A stretch of DNA of 37,186 nt from Microvirga calopogonii (GTDB taxonomy: Bacteria; Pseudomonadota; Alphaproteobacteria; Rhizobiales; Beijerinckiaceae): the NCBI RefSeq assembly GCF_003347665.1, contig NZ_QDGA01000048.1:1-37186 (forward strand), in the 5' to 3' direction. The notes beneath the pieces were generated by a model. That model saw nothing but the letters and a program-made list of their open reading frames with translations. It did not search any database and was not told where the DNA came from. Shown here in pieces: positions 25,216-32,489 of the stretch (the stretch's first letter is position 1; each line of letters opens with the position of its first letter). Position numbers and translations under genes: made by a program.

Positions 25216-25356
25216 ATGGGCAAAGGCAGTGAGAAGCATCGCTCCAACGCGAAAAAGAACAAACTGCGCGAGAAGGCCAAGAGGCTCATCAGCGGAGGCA
25301 AGAAGCTGACAGGCGAACTTGTGCGGTACGATCCTCGTCATAAGAAGGCGACTTGA
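25216..25356 (+). CDS. small basic hypothetical protein (46 aa)
   Basis: Starts MGKGSEKHRSNAKKNKLREK and is about one third Lys/Arg. GAGGAGG lies just before ATG 25216 at ideal spacing, so the start is firm. The composition suggests nucleic-acid or ribosome association, but there is no named motif. It stands alone on the plus strand at the left edge of the island. Confidence 0.65.
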   Translation: MGKGSEKHRSNAKKNKLREKAKRLISGGKKLTGELVRYDPRHKKAT

Positions 25357-25516
25357 CTTGAACATGACAGCGGCGCCTGAAGGCGCTGTCTGAGGCATCG
25401 GAGCTGCCAGGAGACGACGTTCTGAAGGTGGGATAGCGTAACCTCATCCCCGCCCGCGTCAGCGGTAGGCAGGGTGTGGTGAAGCGGACCGAAATAGTCC
25501 GGATAGGACCTAAGGG

Positions 25517-25753
25517 TCAGCATCCGGAGCAGATCCCCCGTGTGATGTTTTTCGTCTTCTGATCCCAAGCACGTTGCCGTGCCTCGTCCCTTTCGCGGGC
25601 TGCTTTGGCGACAGCATCCGTTCCCTCGGCTGTGTCGGCCTTAGATGTCGATGCAGTCGGTGTCTGCCGCGAGGGCTTTCTCTCCTCTTTGGCGTGGGTT
25701 ACCTGAGAAATAGCCAACAAGCCAAGGGTGATGGCAATTGTCAAAGCGCGCAT
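25517..25753 (-). CDS. small exported hypothetical protein (78 aa)
   Basis: MRALTIAITLGLLAISQVTHA is a clear Sec signal peptide, with predicted cleavage after THA. The mature part (about 57 residues) is polar and charged, rich in Lys, Arg, Glu and Ala (KAARERDEARQRAWDQKTKN) and ends GICSGC with two cysteines. No family recognised. Predicted periplasmic. Confidence 0.6.
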   Translation of the reverse strand: MRALTIAITLGLLAISQVTHAKEERKPSRQTPTASTSKADTAEGTDAVAKAARERDEARQRAWDQKTKNITRGICSGC

Positions 25754-25874
25754 GAATGAACTCCTCGTGGAGCTCAGAGGCTGCCCCATTCTCCAGATAG
25801 GGCGAAAACTATAAATAACCCGATACGGCCACCATTCCCGTCACTGCCCGCCATATGGGATGAAGCTGAGTGCT

Positions 25875-26246
25875 TTAATTCGTCCGTGACTTCTCGCTTG
25901 ACCGGAGGTCGAGTATCTCGCTGTTGAGCCGATCCCGGTTAATTTTGTCCAGATCCTCGAGGGCGCCAGCCGTTGCTCGGGTAATTGCTTCCATCTCGGC
26001 CCCGACAAGTTCATAGGGAGGCTTTAAGCCCCGGAGGGAATACTCGGCCTCAATGTCTATCCTTCGAGGCTCATGCCCCATACCAGGCGCTTTCGCCCAG
26101 GCGCGCATCAGGACAATCCATGCTGCTGCCAGCGCTTCCTCTGGTGAGTGTTCGAGACGTCGGCCACGGCTCACGTAGTCTTGGACGGCTTGCATCTGGT
26201 TTTCGGCAATCCAAGATTGGACAGCGGTCTTCACGTCATCACTCAC
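25875..26246 (-). CDS. hypothetical protein (123 aa)
   Basis: Acidic helical protein; the visible centre reads VQDYVSRGRRLEHSPEEALA and the end ILDLRSSEKSRTN. GTG 26246 is preferred because GGAGAAG lies about eight bases upstream and the sequence before it is poor; an ATG at 26354 would add 36 residues and overlap the upstream gene by 23 bp. Probably co-transcribed with the gene at 26332-26775. No domain recognised. Confidence 0.55.
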   Translation of the reverse strand: MSDDVKTAVQSWIAENQMQAVQDYVSRGRRLEHSPEEALAAAWIVLMRAWAKAPGMGHEPRRIDIEAEYSLRGLKPPYELVGAEMEAITRATAGALEDLDKINRDRLNSEILDLRSSEKSRTN

Positions 26247-26331
26247 AGAGGCTTCTCCAGGTTCGGATAAGGATTCACACAGAACCGCATCCCTGCCTGC
26301 GCAAGCAATGGCAGGGTGTGGTGTAGCGGGG

Positions 26332-26775
26332 TTACGAGCGGTCAATGCCGGCATGGGTCTTCATGAATTCTGTGGTGAGGGCTTTTTGCAGCTCCCGTGT
26401 CAGGGGCTCGGGATTAGCTTTGTCCCAGGCCCGCTGCCCTCTCTGAATGAAGCGTTTCCTGCTGTGCTTGGCCTCAATTGGAAGGTGGGCCGCTAGAGGC
26501 GAGAAGCTTCGACGGAGCTGAATCTCGGTTCTCTTCCGAGAAGGCAAGGCAGCCTCCGCGGCTGAGGCCGCGGCTATATCTTCCGGTGTTGGATCTGGAT
26601 GACGTGTCTGCGCCTCATCCTCAATCTGCCGGAAAGCCTCGTCCCTGGCGGCATGGTGCTCCTTGAGACCTGGAACATGTTCGAGGAAATACGCCTCCAG
26701 AGCGTCCTCCCTCTCTTCGTTTTCTCGTATAGCCTGAGGAGCCTGCTTGCCCCACTTGCCTAGGTTATTTGCCAT
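26332..26775 (-). CDS. hypothetical protein (147 aa)
   Basis: Starts MANNLGKWGKQAPQAIREN and has a highly charged helical centre (LKEHHAARDEAFRQIEDEAQ) and a basic C-terminal part (EAKHSRKRFIQRGQRAWDKA). No signal peptide or membrane segment. It belongs to a run of minus-strand genes inside the island. Not recognised; composition suggests a cytoplasmic, perhaps DNA-related, island protein. Confidence 0.55.
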   Translation of the reverse strand: MANNLGKWGKQAPQAIRENEEREDALEAYFLEHVPGLKEHHAARDEAFRQIEDEAQTRHPDPTPEDIAAASAAEAALPSRKRTEIQLRRSFSPLAAHLPIEAKHSRKRFIQRGQRAWDKANPEPLTRELQKALTTEFMKTHAGIDRS

Positions 26776-26848
26776 ATGAACAGTAGCCTTTGTGCCTTCT
26801 CTCGAACCAAGGAAGGGCGGGTTGATGTGAAGGGGTTAAGGGGTGGGT

Positions 26849-27070
26849 TTACCCCTTGCTCGACGTCTTGTCCTTGTGCGCTGCCCTCCATGCCGCCTGC
26901 CCTCCCGGCATCCCAATGACCCCGCATCCGCCTGGGAGGTGGTCGACGGTGTACCTCGAGGAGGAGAGCGGCTCTTCCTGTGCCGGCGCCTTCATGACGA
27001 GGTGCCCGTACTTTTCAGGGAAGACCGCTGCCAGCATTTCCGGTGGCCAGTAGTGCTCAATCGGGGTCAT
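26849..27070 (-). CDS. small hypothetical protein (73 aa)
   Basis: Begins MTPIEHYWPPEMLAAVFPEK and ends AHKDKTSSKG. GAGGGAGG immediately upstream of ATG 27070 is a strong ribosome site. It starts 24 bp after the terminator at 27094-27112, so it has its own promoter or depends on read-through. No family recognised. Confidence 0.45.
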   Translation of the reverse strand: MTPIEHYWPPEMLAAVFPEKYGHLVMKAPAQEEPLSSSRYTVDHLPGGCGVIGMPGGQAAWRAAHKDKTSSKG

Positions 27071-27093
27071 GACCTCCCTCCTCTTCCCTGCTC

Positions 27094-27112
27094 AAAAAGG
27101 GCGTTCGCGCCC
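27094..27112 (-). terminator. rho-independent terminator of the initiator-like gene
   Basis: On the minus strand GGGCG-CGAA-CGCCC is followed by TTTTT, a textbook stem with tetraloop and T-tract. A second hairpin (CCGCTCCGC/GCGGAGCGG, 3-nt loop, 27111-27131) sits just before it. Both follow the stop at 27193. Confidence 0.75.
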
Positions 27113-27146
27113 GCTCCGCGCAGCGGAGCGGAATATCTGACTTTCT

Positions 27147-27183
27147 TTGATCCATCTTTGAGCAATCATTGATACATCTTTGA
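27147..27183. repeat. two iteron-like 15-bp direct repeats
   Basis: TTGATCCATCTTTGA at 27147-27161 and TTGATACATCTTTGA at 27169-27183 differ at one base and are spaced 22 bp start to start, two helical turns. They lie directly beyond the end of the initiator-like gene in AT-richer DNA. Two copies is few for a plasmid origin. Confidence 0.5.
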
Positions 27184-27192
27184 TGTTGCAAC

Positions 27193-28418
27193 TTAAGCCG
27201 CTGATTTGAGGGCGTTTTCCCTCAAGGACTCAAAAAGGGCCGTATGTTCGGCGCACTGGCTCAAGAAATTTCGGCTCCAGGCTGCCGTCATTCGCGTGTG
27301 GGGGCGATGAACTGGACGCACGATGCCGACCAGTTCGACGTTGGTGACGTGGGAGCGGACAGGGCACAGCCATGGATATGCTCCCAGCTCCGTCTTGGCC
27401 GCCTCATACTTAGCGTCCGAAATCATCGCTCGTCCGACCCTATCGGCTGCCATCGCCACCGCCCTCTCAATCTCTTCGCCCGTGTTGGGGAGAGCATAGG
27501 CATGGAGAGCTTGGGCGCCTTCATTCAGGCCCTCGACGATATGGCCGACGTACTCGACAAGGCCGGCACCCCGAAGGGCTCCGAAGATCCGCCACAGGTC
27601 CGCGCTTGCCGCATCTTGATCCTCACCCCGGAACCTGGTGAAGAGCGGCTCCCACGTGCCCGTCGATCCATCCGAGACAAAGCCCCAGACGGTGAAATGT
27701 CCCCGAGTGTAGATTTCCTTCCGCTTGAACTTCTGGCGGACGAACTGCCACGGGAGGCTGCCATCCTCGGCAAGGTTGGCAAGGCGGTAGCAGTCCATGA
27801 GGAGCGGAATGGCTCGTTTGTCCTGAATCTGCCGCAGACGAGCAAGCGGGGTGTCTCCTTGGCCGAAGCCATCAACGAGGGTGTGGGGCAGCCACCCCCA
27901 CTCAGGCTGTGCCGGCCGGAACCGCGGCTTCCCCGGGGCTGCATCGGTTGCCTCGATGACGCCCTTGGCGATGAGGGAATAAGTGGTCTGGTAGTCCGGA
28001 TCGGAACCGGAGAGGATTGGCTTCTTCTTGGACAGAACGCGTTCCAGAACCTTGCTCTGTTTCGGCGTCAGTTTCGATCGCACCGCCTGTAGCAGACTCC
28101 ACCGCATGAGGGATCGGCGGATCCCCTTCTTCCCTGTGGTGGGTAGCGTGATGAGACCCGCCCTCTCCAGCGTCTTCAATGCGGCGTCGGCCCTGCCCCG
28201 GGAGAGGCCCGTCCTCTCGTGAATGGCCGTCATCCCCGCGAGGGTGGTCATCTGGTTCCGTGCGGTGAACCTGGCCAAGGCGATGTAGGCAACGGCCGCA
28301 TTGATGCCGTCCCGTATCGGGTCGCGTCCTCAACGCATCTCCAGTCGACGGCAAAGAAGTTGCCCTTCGAGCCTTCGCCTTTCGGCTGGGTTTCGGGTGC
28401 ATCATCATCAAAATCCAT
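27193..28418 (-). pseudogene. winged-helix protein resembling a plasmid replication initiator, frameshifted near its 5' end
   Basis: The main frame (27193 to about 28310) encodes an N-terminal winged-helix region, about residues 10-60 (TTLAGMTAIHERTGLSRGRA, ALKTLERAGLITLP), a middle part with WGWLPHTLVDGF and a C-terminal part. ATG 28418 opens MDFDDDAPETQPKGEGSKGN and continues NFFAVDWRCVEDATR, then shifts: the following GINAAVAYIALARFTARNQ is in a different frame, so an indel near 28310-28325 breaks the gene. An internal ATG at 28278 would give 361 aa without the first part. It lies 3 bp after the XRE gene, in one transcription unit. The initiator role is inferred from shape and nearby iterons; a phage or island regulator is equally possible. 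Confidence 0.5.
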
Positions 28419-28421
28419 GGA

Positions 28422-28664
28422 CTAGACCTCGCCTCTCGGTGTGAGGCGGACGCCTGGCCTGCCGTCATTCAGGAACTCTATCCCGGCGTGCTCGAGAGCG
28501 GATCTGAGAGCGGCAATGGTCGGGCCATGAGCAGAGATTACGCCGGGTTTGGCCTCAAGTCGGGCAACGGTTGGCTTCGATACTCCAGACTTATTCGCCA
28601 GCTCTGTCTGTTCCCACCGTAACAGCGCCCGGGCTGCTCGGAGGTGTTCGCTCGTCAGGTTCAC
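28422..28664 (-). CDS. XRE-family helix-turn-helix regulator (80 aa)
   Basis: A small DNA-binding protein: NLTSEHLRAARALLRWEQTE then LANKSGVSKPTVARLEAKPG is a standard Cro/CI-type helix-turn-helix, followed by IAALRSALEHAGIEFLNDG-RPGVRL, a tail shared by many chromosomal and plasmid XRE regulators. GTG 28664 is preferred with GGGGG upstream; an upstream ATG would add AT-rich non-coding sequence. It probably controls the divergent promoter at 28711-28740 and its own transcription. The downstream gene begins 3 bp after its stop. Confidence 0.75.
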   Translation of the reverse strand: MNLTSEHLRAARALLRWEQTELANKSGVSKPTVARLEAKPGVISAHGPTIAALRSALEHAGIEFLNDGRPGVRLTPRGEV

Positions 28665-28706
28665 CCAAACCCCCAAATGATATGTATGGTTAAATTTGAT
28701 GCTAAA

Positions 28707-28741
28707 GATATTGAATAATTTCTGTCTACTCATTTAATATC
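28707..28741. promoter_or_regulatory. divergent AT-rich promoter/operator region
   Basis: Plus-strand promoter candidate TTGAAT (28711-28716), 18-bp spacer, TAATAT (28735-28740), correctly placed for the gene at 28768. The inverted pair GATATT (28707-28712) and AATATC (28736-28741) overlaps both boxes and is a natural site for the XRE repressor. The stretch is much more AT-rich than its surroundings. Confidence 0.5.
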
Positions 28742-28767
28742 ACAAATATCAAATTGGAGCAACACAG

Positions 28768-29085
28768 ATGGCCATCCACCGGAAGATTGATCGGACCTCC
28801 GCAATGCGCGACCTGCGCAACGACCGCGCTCCGGCTGCCCCGGGCTTCCTCGCTGCCCGCTCCCTTGAGATTGCCCGCCTGGATCGCTTGGCCAGGGAAG
28901 CCGCTGCCGCCCCCTTCGCTGTGGCTGGTTCCTATGACCGCTCGGCCATCATGAAGACGGCCATCGCCTCCGCCCGTGCGCAGAAGGCCAAGGGATCCAA
29001 GATGCCCTGGTCCCAACTCGTGGGCTTCGCTCTCAAGAACATCTGGCGCAGCGCCAAGGCCCAGCGCGCCTTTGCCGCTCACTGA
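28768..29085 (+). CDS. hypothetical island protein (105 aa)
   Basis: Starts MAIHRKIDRTSAMRDLRNDR; Ala/Arg-rich and basic with a helical C-terminus (QLVGFALKNIWRSAKAQRAF). GGAGCAACACAG before the ATG is a good ribosome site. It is divergent from the XRE gene and is the first gene of a plus-strand series of small ORFs. No family recognised; resembles small basic proteins of rhizobial prophages and islands in general character only. Confidence 0.6.
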   Translation: MAIHRKIDRTSAMRDLRNDRAPAAPGFLAARSLEIARLDRLAREAAAAPFAVAGSYDRSAIMKTAIASARAQKAKGSKMPWSQLVGFALKNIWRSAKAQRAFAAH

Positions 29086-29095
29086 GGAGGGCACT

Positions 29096-29131
29096 ATGAC
29101 CAAGCAAGCACAAGCCCCGCCGCTCTCGTAG
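29096..29131 (+). CDS. tiny ORF (11 aa) with strong ribosome site
   Basis: MTKQAQAPPLS then stop. GAGGAGGGCACT directly precedes the ATG, ten bases after the stop of the previous gene. It could be a leader peptide or a decayed start of a gene. Confidence 0.25.
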   Translation: MTKQAQAPPLS

Positions 29132-29186
29132 CTACGCGTAATTCCTCCCTATTCCCATCCCTGCCCAGCCACCGGAGTCCCCTGGA

Positions 29187-29282
29187 ATGGCAACGACGCT
29201 GCACACCCTCTCGCTGGCTGCCCGCATCACAGCCGGCACCGGCCTTCTCTACCTCGCCTGCCTCCTCATCAGCATCTCGTAA
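29187..29282 (+). CDS. 31-aa putative single-span membrane peptide
   Basis: Reads MATTLHTLSLAARITAG followed by TGLLYLACLLISIS and stop. The C-terminal 15 residues are a hydrophobic helix. A CTGGA/GGAG-type site lies upstream. It is too small for normal gene callers. Its setting between two other tiny ORFs with ribosome sites supports translation. Confidence 0.35.
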   Translation: MATTLHTLSLAARITAGTGLLYLACLLISIS

Positions 29283-29294
29283 GGAGACACGTCC

Positions 29295-29515
29295 ATGCGC
29301 ACCTCTCACCTCCGTCTTGTGGCCGTTGATGGCGCCAAGTAGCCCAAGTAGCCCCCGCCCCTCGCCGTCCTCGTGGCTGGAATGTCCGTCGCGAGCGAGA
29401 AATCCGCCTCGCCATCATTAAGGAGCACCTGGGCCATGTGGAGCACTCCCTGAACCGACTGAAGACACTGACGGACGAACTGGAAGCAAGCCTTGGCATC
29501 TCCCTTGGTGATTGC
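29295..29515 (+). pseudogene. small island gene, frameshifted
   Basis: AAGGAGACACGTCC before ATG 29295 starts MRTSHLRLVAVDGAK and stops at 29340-29342. The next frame then reads protein-like sequence: RGWNVRREREIRLAIIKEHL and GHVEHSLNRLKTLTDELEA, an amphipathic helical segment. A one-base change near 29336 would fuse the two. The function is not recognised and the 3' limit is approximate. Confidence 0.3.
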
Positions 29516-29615
29516 TCGCCATGGCCACGCCGGGACGCCCTTTCAGGGCCGTCTGACGTCTCCGCGAAATCCTCACGGCTACCCCAGGACAGCGTCACAG
29601 CACTGGATTTCCACC

Positions 29616-29848
29616 ATGAAGAACAAGCAACCCAACCTGTCCCGCCGCACGGTCCTGGGCGGCTCCCTCGCAGCCCTGAGTGTATTCCCTGCCTTGACCA
29701 CGACAGCAGCGCCGGGGGTGATGCAGTCCTCTTGGCCATGGGGCAGGAGTGGCAGGAGGCGTGGGAGCAACTCCGATCCGTTCGCACGCATCGGAGGCAA
29801 CAGATGAGCGATAAAAGTCGATGTGCCCCGAGCCTCCGGCTACCCTGA
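29616..29848 (+). pseudogene. small exported protein with twin-arginine-like signal, frameshifted
   Basis: ATG 29616 starts MKNKQPNLSRRTVLGGSLAA with an SRRTVL Tat-like motif and a hydrophobic core ending near ALTTTAA. The sense then moves to another frame (GGDAVLLAMGQEWQEAWEQL, RSVRTHRRQQ). Small Tat-signal proteins with a helical DALLALGREWE-type mature part are frequent on rhizobial islands. An indel near 29710 explains the break. Confidence 0.35.
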
Positions 29849-29997
29849 CGAAGACTGAGCAGGATTGGAGGTATGGCCTCTCGCTCATCCTCGATACCCT
29901 GAGGCTGCACAGAGGTGATGCATAAAGGAACTCGTTAGATAACAATGGTTATTTCGCTCTTGGCCCGCATCATGCAAAGTCCGCCTGTCCCTCGGAG

Positions 29998-30028
29998 CCC
30001 TACTCCTACCTGAGTGGGGTTTCTTTTT
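29998..30028 (+). terminator. rho-independent terminator
   Basis: CCCTACTC pairs with GAGTGGGG (one G-T pair) around a 6-nt loop and is followed by TTTCTTTTT. It ends the plus-strand run of small ORFs and sits 23 bp before the HTH gene at 30051. Confidence 0.75.
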
Positions 30029-30050
30029 ACTCGCCTGCACCAAACGTAGA

Positions 30051-30305
30051 ATGTTCACCCACTCGCAGATTTGGGCTGCCATTGACGCAATTGCCGAAGC
30101 TCAGGGGCTCTCGGTTTCCGCTCTGGCGAAAAGGGCTGGCTTGGATGAGGCAACACTTCATCGCTCAAAGCGAGTCAGCGCCGATGGCCACATGCGATGG
30201 CCGTCAACTGAGACGCTCTCAAGGATCCTAGCGGTAGCAAATATGGATCTCGGGGCATTTGCAGATGTGATGGACGCTCTGCCAGAGAACAAGCGCCGTC
30301 AGTAG
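30051..30305 (+). CDS. phage-repressor-like HTH protein without peptidase domain (84 aa)
   Basis: Starts MFTHSQIWAAIDAIAEAQGL; helix-turn-helix SVSALAKRAGLDEATLHRSK followed by MRWPSTETLSRILAVANMDL. This matches the N-terminal DNA-binding domain of rhizobial CI-like repressors, which normally continue with an S24/LexA-type peptidase (about 200 aa in total). Here it stops after the DNA-binding domain with DALPENKRRQ. It is bounded by a terminator on each side, so it is an independent unit. It may be an orphan repressor left from a prophage, unable to be induced by cleavage. Confidence 0.65.
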   Translation: MFTHSQIWAAIDAIAEAQGLSVSALAKRAGLDEATLHRSKRVSADGHMRWPSTETLSRILAVANMDLGAFADVMDALPENKRRQ

Positions 30306-30417
30306 TCTGTCTGATGCCTCCGGATAATCCGACGCGTGAGTCAACAACGGGCTATTAACCCCGCGCTGCTATACAGAACCCAGCCTGGGTTGCGTCTCAG
30401 GTTAAGGCAGCAGGAAG

Positions 30418-30448
30418 CCCCGTTCGGCTCTACCCCGGGCGGGGTTTT
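30418..30448 (+). terminator. rho-independent terminator after the HTH gene
   Basis: CCCCG (30418-30422) pairs with CGGGG (30440-30444) and is followed by TTTTCT. The inner loop can also form smaller hairpins. It lies about 110 bp after the HTH stop. Confidence 0.55.
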
Positions 30449-30635
30449 CTCATGGCGAGATGCCCTAGATGGCACGCATGGACATACGCGCTGCCCTTCT
30501 TCTTCTCACGCTCTGCCTCGCTCTGGGCTTGTTGGCTTCGGTTAGCTTGCCCAGTCCTCCCCTCGGGTCGAGAGGACATCCTCACTCCAGCTTGCCTTCG
30601 TAGGAGAGTAGGCTCGTCTACGGAGGATATCGTGT

Positions 30636-30896
30636 ATGCGGCCTGCCTTGCCTGAGCGTCGATCCACAGAACGCCTCCCCACGAGCCTAGAAGGGTGGTT
30701 CGCCAGCGAGGCCACCGGAACACCCACGGCATGTAGAGTTTCGGATCTGTCAGCGGCCGGGGTACGGCTTGTCATTCCGCCTTCGGCCGACGTGCCTCTT
30801 GAGTTTGAACTGGCGATCCCCGATGCACAAGCTTTGGCCAGGGTTCGCCTGGTCTGGACCGATGGGGTCCATTACGGAGTGCGATTTACAGAGTAG
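30636..30896 (+). CDS. PilZ-domain protein (86 aa)
   Basis: A single PilZ domain, the c-di-GMP receptor fold. The N-terminal arginine motif is in PERRSTERLPT and the second signature is DLSAAGVRL (D/NxSxxG type), followed by the beta-barrel strands PLEFELAIPDAQALARVRLV and the end HYGVRFTE. CGGAGGATATCGTGT before ATG 30636 is a good ribosome site. The first motif reads RRSTER rather than a strict RxxxR, but ERRSTER contains R-x3-R. It would link c-di-GMP to an unknown output; it ends 4 bp before the next gene. Confidence 0.8.
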   Translation: MRPALPERRSTERLPTSLEGWFASEATGTPTACRVSDLSAAGVRLVIPPSADVPLEFELAIPDAQALARVRLVWTDGVHYGVRFTE

Positions 30897-30900
30897 CCAA

Positions 30901-31131
30901 ATGAAAGCGCTCGTCTCTGCCCTGGTCTGTCTCATTCCTCTTGCCGCCTTCGCAGCCGAGGAAGACGCCATCATGCAGAAGGCATTCCGCATCATCACCC
31001 AGCACCGCCTTCTTTCACGAGCGGAGCTGGCCTGCTCGTCCCTGGTGGTGGATGAGGCCACCAAGACGACCGCAACAGTCACTGTCCGCGAGAAGCACGG
31101 CGGCAAGTGCGGTGGCGCCCCAGAAATGTGA
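30901..31131 (+). pseudogene. small exported protein truncated by the 190-bp repeat
   Basis: MKALVSALVCLIPLAAFAAE is a Sec signal peptide. The mature part (AFRIITQHRLLSRAELACSS, TVTVREKHGGKCGGAPE) resembles small periplasmic proteins that continue after CGG(D)PE. The gene stops because the right-hand repeat begins at 31127 and its first bases TGTGA provide the TGA stop. The original 3' end is not found beyond the repeat. Function unknown. Confidence 0.6.
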
Positions 31132-31315
31132 AACGGCACCGAAGTCTGACCCCTCGCGAGGGAAGCGCAACACCTTGGTTTAGCAGCACAAAATGGAAAT
31201 TCGACGGGGTCACGATCGGCGCCGATCGTGACCCCGTCGGCACTATGAATTCGCTAACAATGTCGTGCACTTAATGCCAGTCGGCTCTGGGGGGCAGCAA
31301 CGATGCGGATTCACA
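31127..31315 (+). repeat. 190-bp palindrome-bearing repeat with IS21-like ends, copy 2
   Basis: Nearly identical to 24664-24853 and in the same orientation; ends TGTGAAACGGCACCGAAG and, inverted, TGTGAATCCGCATCGTTG. The same 38-bp perfect palindrome lies at about 31201-31238. A one-base length difference and a few substitutions near the left end distinguish the copies. No target duplication seen. Confidence 0.8.
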
Positions 31316-31436
31316 AGTTCGGGAGACGCAATCTGTCGAGCCTCTGCTTTTATCAGCAGCACCCAAATTCGGTGTATTGACAGGTTGATGCTACAAAGCC
31401 ATCGGGGTTAGCCCCTCTTGCCGCTCTGCTTGCAGC

Positions 31437-31679
31437 TCATTCCCTGGAGGTCCACCCATTGCGTCCTTCGGGATCTTTGCGGCCAGGAAGCCGGACATTC
31501 GTCAATGGATCGACGATCGGGCTCTCGCGCAGCCTTTCGTCCAAGGCGGCCTGCCAGTCTCCTGGCCCTTTCTCAGCCGCTTCCTGGAGGTGCCTCGCGG
31601 CGGCGTCGATCGCCGCGCCTTGGGCACGCCACCACAGCAGGCGCGCAAGACCCCCGATGAAGTTGACGAGCGTGTCCAT
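31437..31679 (-). CDS. small hypothetical protein (80 aa)
   Basis: Starts MDTLVNFIGGLARLLWWRAQ, with an amphipathic or membrane-touching N-terminus, then AIDAAARHLQEAAEKGPGDW and a polar end. GGGAGGGCACG before ATG 31679 is a strong ribosome site. It stands alone on the minus strand outside the island repeat. Not recognised. Confidence 0.55.
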   Translation of the reverse strand: MDTLVNFIGGLARLLWWRAQGAAIDAAARHLQEAAEKGPGDWQAALDERLRESPIVDPLTNVRLPGRKDPEGRNGWTSRE

Positions 31680-31764
31680 CGTGCCCTCCCCTGGGATATG
31701 GCGTATCGCGGCACTATCTGGATGTGGGGCAGAAGGCCCCCTCCTCAAGGCTCCGTCGACATCC

Positions 31765-31812
31765 CGCTTCCCGCTGGGTTAGTCTTGCCGCTTCCCGCTG
31801 GGTTAGTCTTGC
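31765..31812. repeat. perfect 24-bp tandem duplication
   Basis: Two exact back-to-back units (31765-31788 and 31789-31812), each beginning CGCTTCCCGC and ending TTAGTCTTGC. They sit 25 bp upstream of the start of the NTF2-like gene, in its leader or promoter. Confidence 0.9.
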
Positions 31813-31836
31813 GGCTCTTCCAAGGAGGGACGCGAC

Positions 31837-32229
31837 ATGGCGGACCGAGAGGAGATCCTTCGTGTACTGGACCACTTTGAGGCCATGGTCGCCTCCCGAG
31901 ATATGGCGCTCCTGTCCGAGTTCGCGGATGCCCCTGATACCCGGCTCATCGGCTCGGAGCTGGGCGAGGTGGCCACCGGACCGGAGGAGATCGAGAAGCT
32001 CGTCCAGAGGCTGTTCGACATGCCCGTCGCGATCGCATGGGAGTGGAGAACGCGCGACGTGTCCTCCGTCGGCGACGTCGCGTGGCTATACGCCGAGGGC
32101 CATGTCGTGATCAGCCGCGATGCATCCGAGCATCGCTCGCCTTATCGGCTGGCTGGGGTGCTGGAGCGCAGGGCCGGAACATGGCGCTGGCGCCTGTTCT
32201 ATGGCTCGGAACCCGTTCCAGACCGTTGA
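31837..32229 (+). CDS. SnoaL-like / NTF2-fold protein (130 aa)
   Basis: Compact alpha+beta protein of the NTF2-like superfamily: N-terminal helix EEILRVLDHFEAMVASRDM, then ATGPEEIEKLVQRLFDMP, strands with IAWEWRTRDVSSVGDVAWLY and VISRDASEHRSPYRLAGVLE, ending WRWRLFYGSEPV. AAGGAGGG before ATG 31837 is ideal. This fold serves as enzyme or ligand-binding scaffold, often in stress responses; no active-site set is clear. A 24-bp tandem duplication precedes it. Confidence 0.75.
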   Translation: MADREEILRVLDHFEAMVASRDMALLSEFADAPDTRLIGSELGEVATGPEEIEKLVQRLFDMPVAIAWEWRTRDVSSVGDVAWLYAEGHVVISRDASEHRSPYRLAGVLERRAGTWRWRLFYGSEPVPDR

Positions 32230-32286
32230 GCGGCCGACCAGCTTGATGGCGGCCCTGAACACCCGGACGGCTCCAGGAGCCTCCTG

Positions 32287-32489
32287 TCAGCCCGAGTAGT
32301 CGGTGTCGTCGGCGGTTGCTCCTGGCTCCAGGTGCATGACCACGAAGAACAAGCTTTTGTCGCGCTCGTTCTCGGAAAGGTGGATCGGGTGGATGGCCAC
32401 AGGCTTCCAACCACTCTTGGCCTCTTGATGAGCCATTCGGCCAGCTCGGCGTCGGTCACCTCTCGGCGGCAGGAGGTATAACGATCCAT
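32287..32489 (-). pseudogene. small hypothetical gene, frameshifted
   Basis: ATG 32489 (GGAG upstream) starts MDRYTSCRREVTDAELAEWL and IK. After that the sense moves to another frame: EAKSGWKPVAIHPIHLSENE and RDKSLFFVVMHLEPGATADD, ending DTDYSG. One base inserted or lost near 32430 separates them; the joined protein would be about 67 aa. No family recognised. Confidence 0.45.

Noticed and set aside
27244..28092. 282-codon open frame on the plus strand
   Set aside because: Antisense to the initiator-like gene; the minus-strand frame has a plausible winged helix, this one does not.
24664..31315. Composite transposon flanked by two complete insertion sequences
   Set aside because: The 190-bp repeats have IS-like ends but no transposase, and I see no target duplication at the outer edges.
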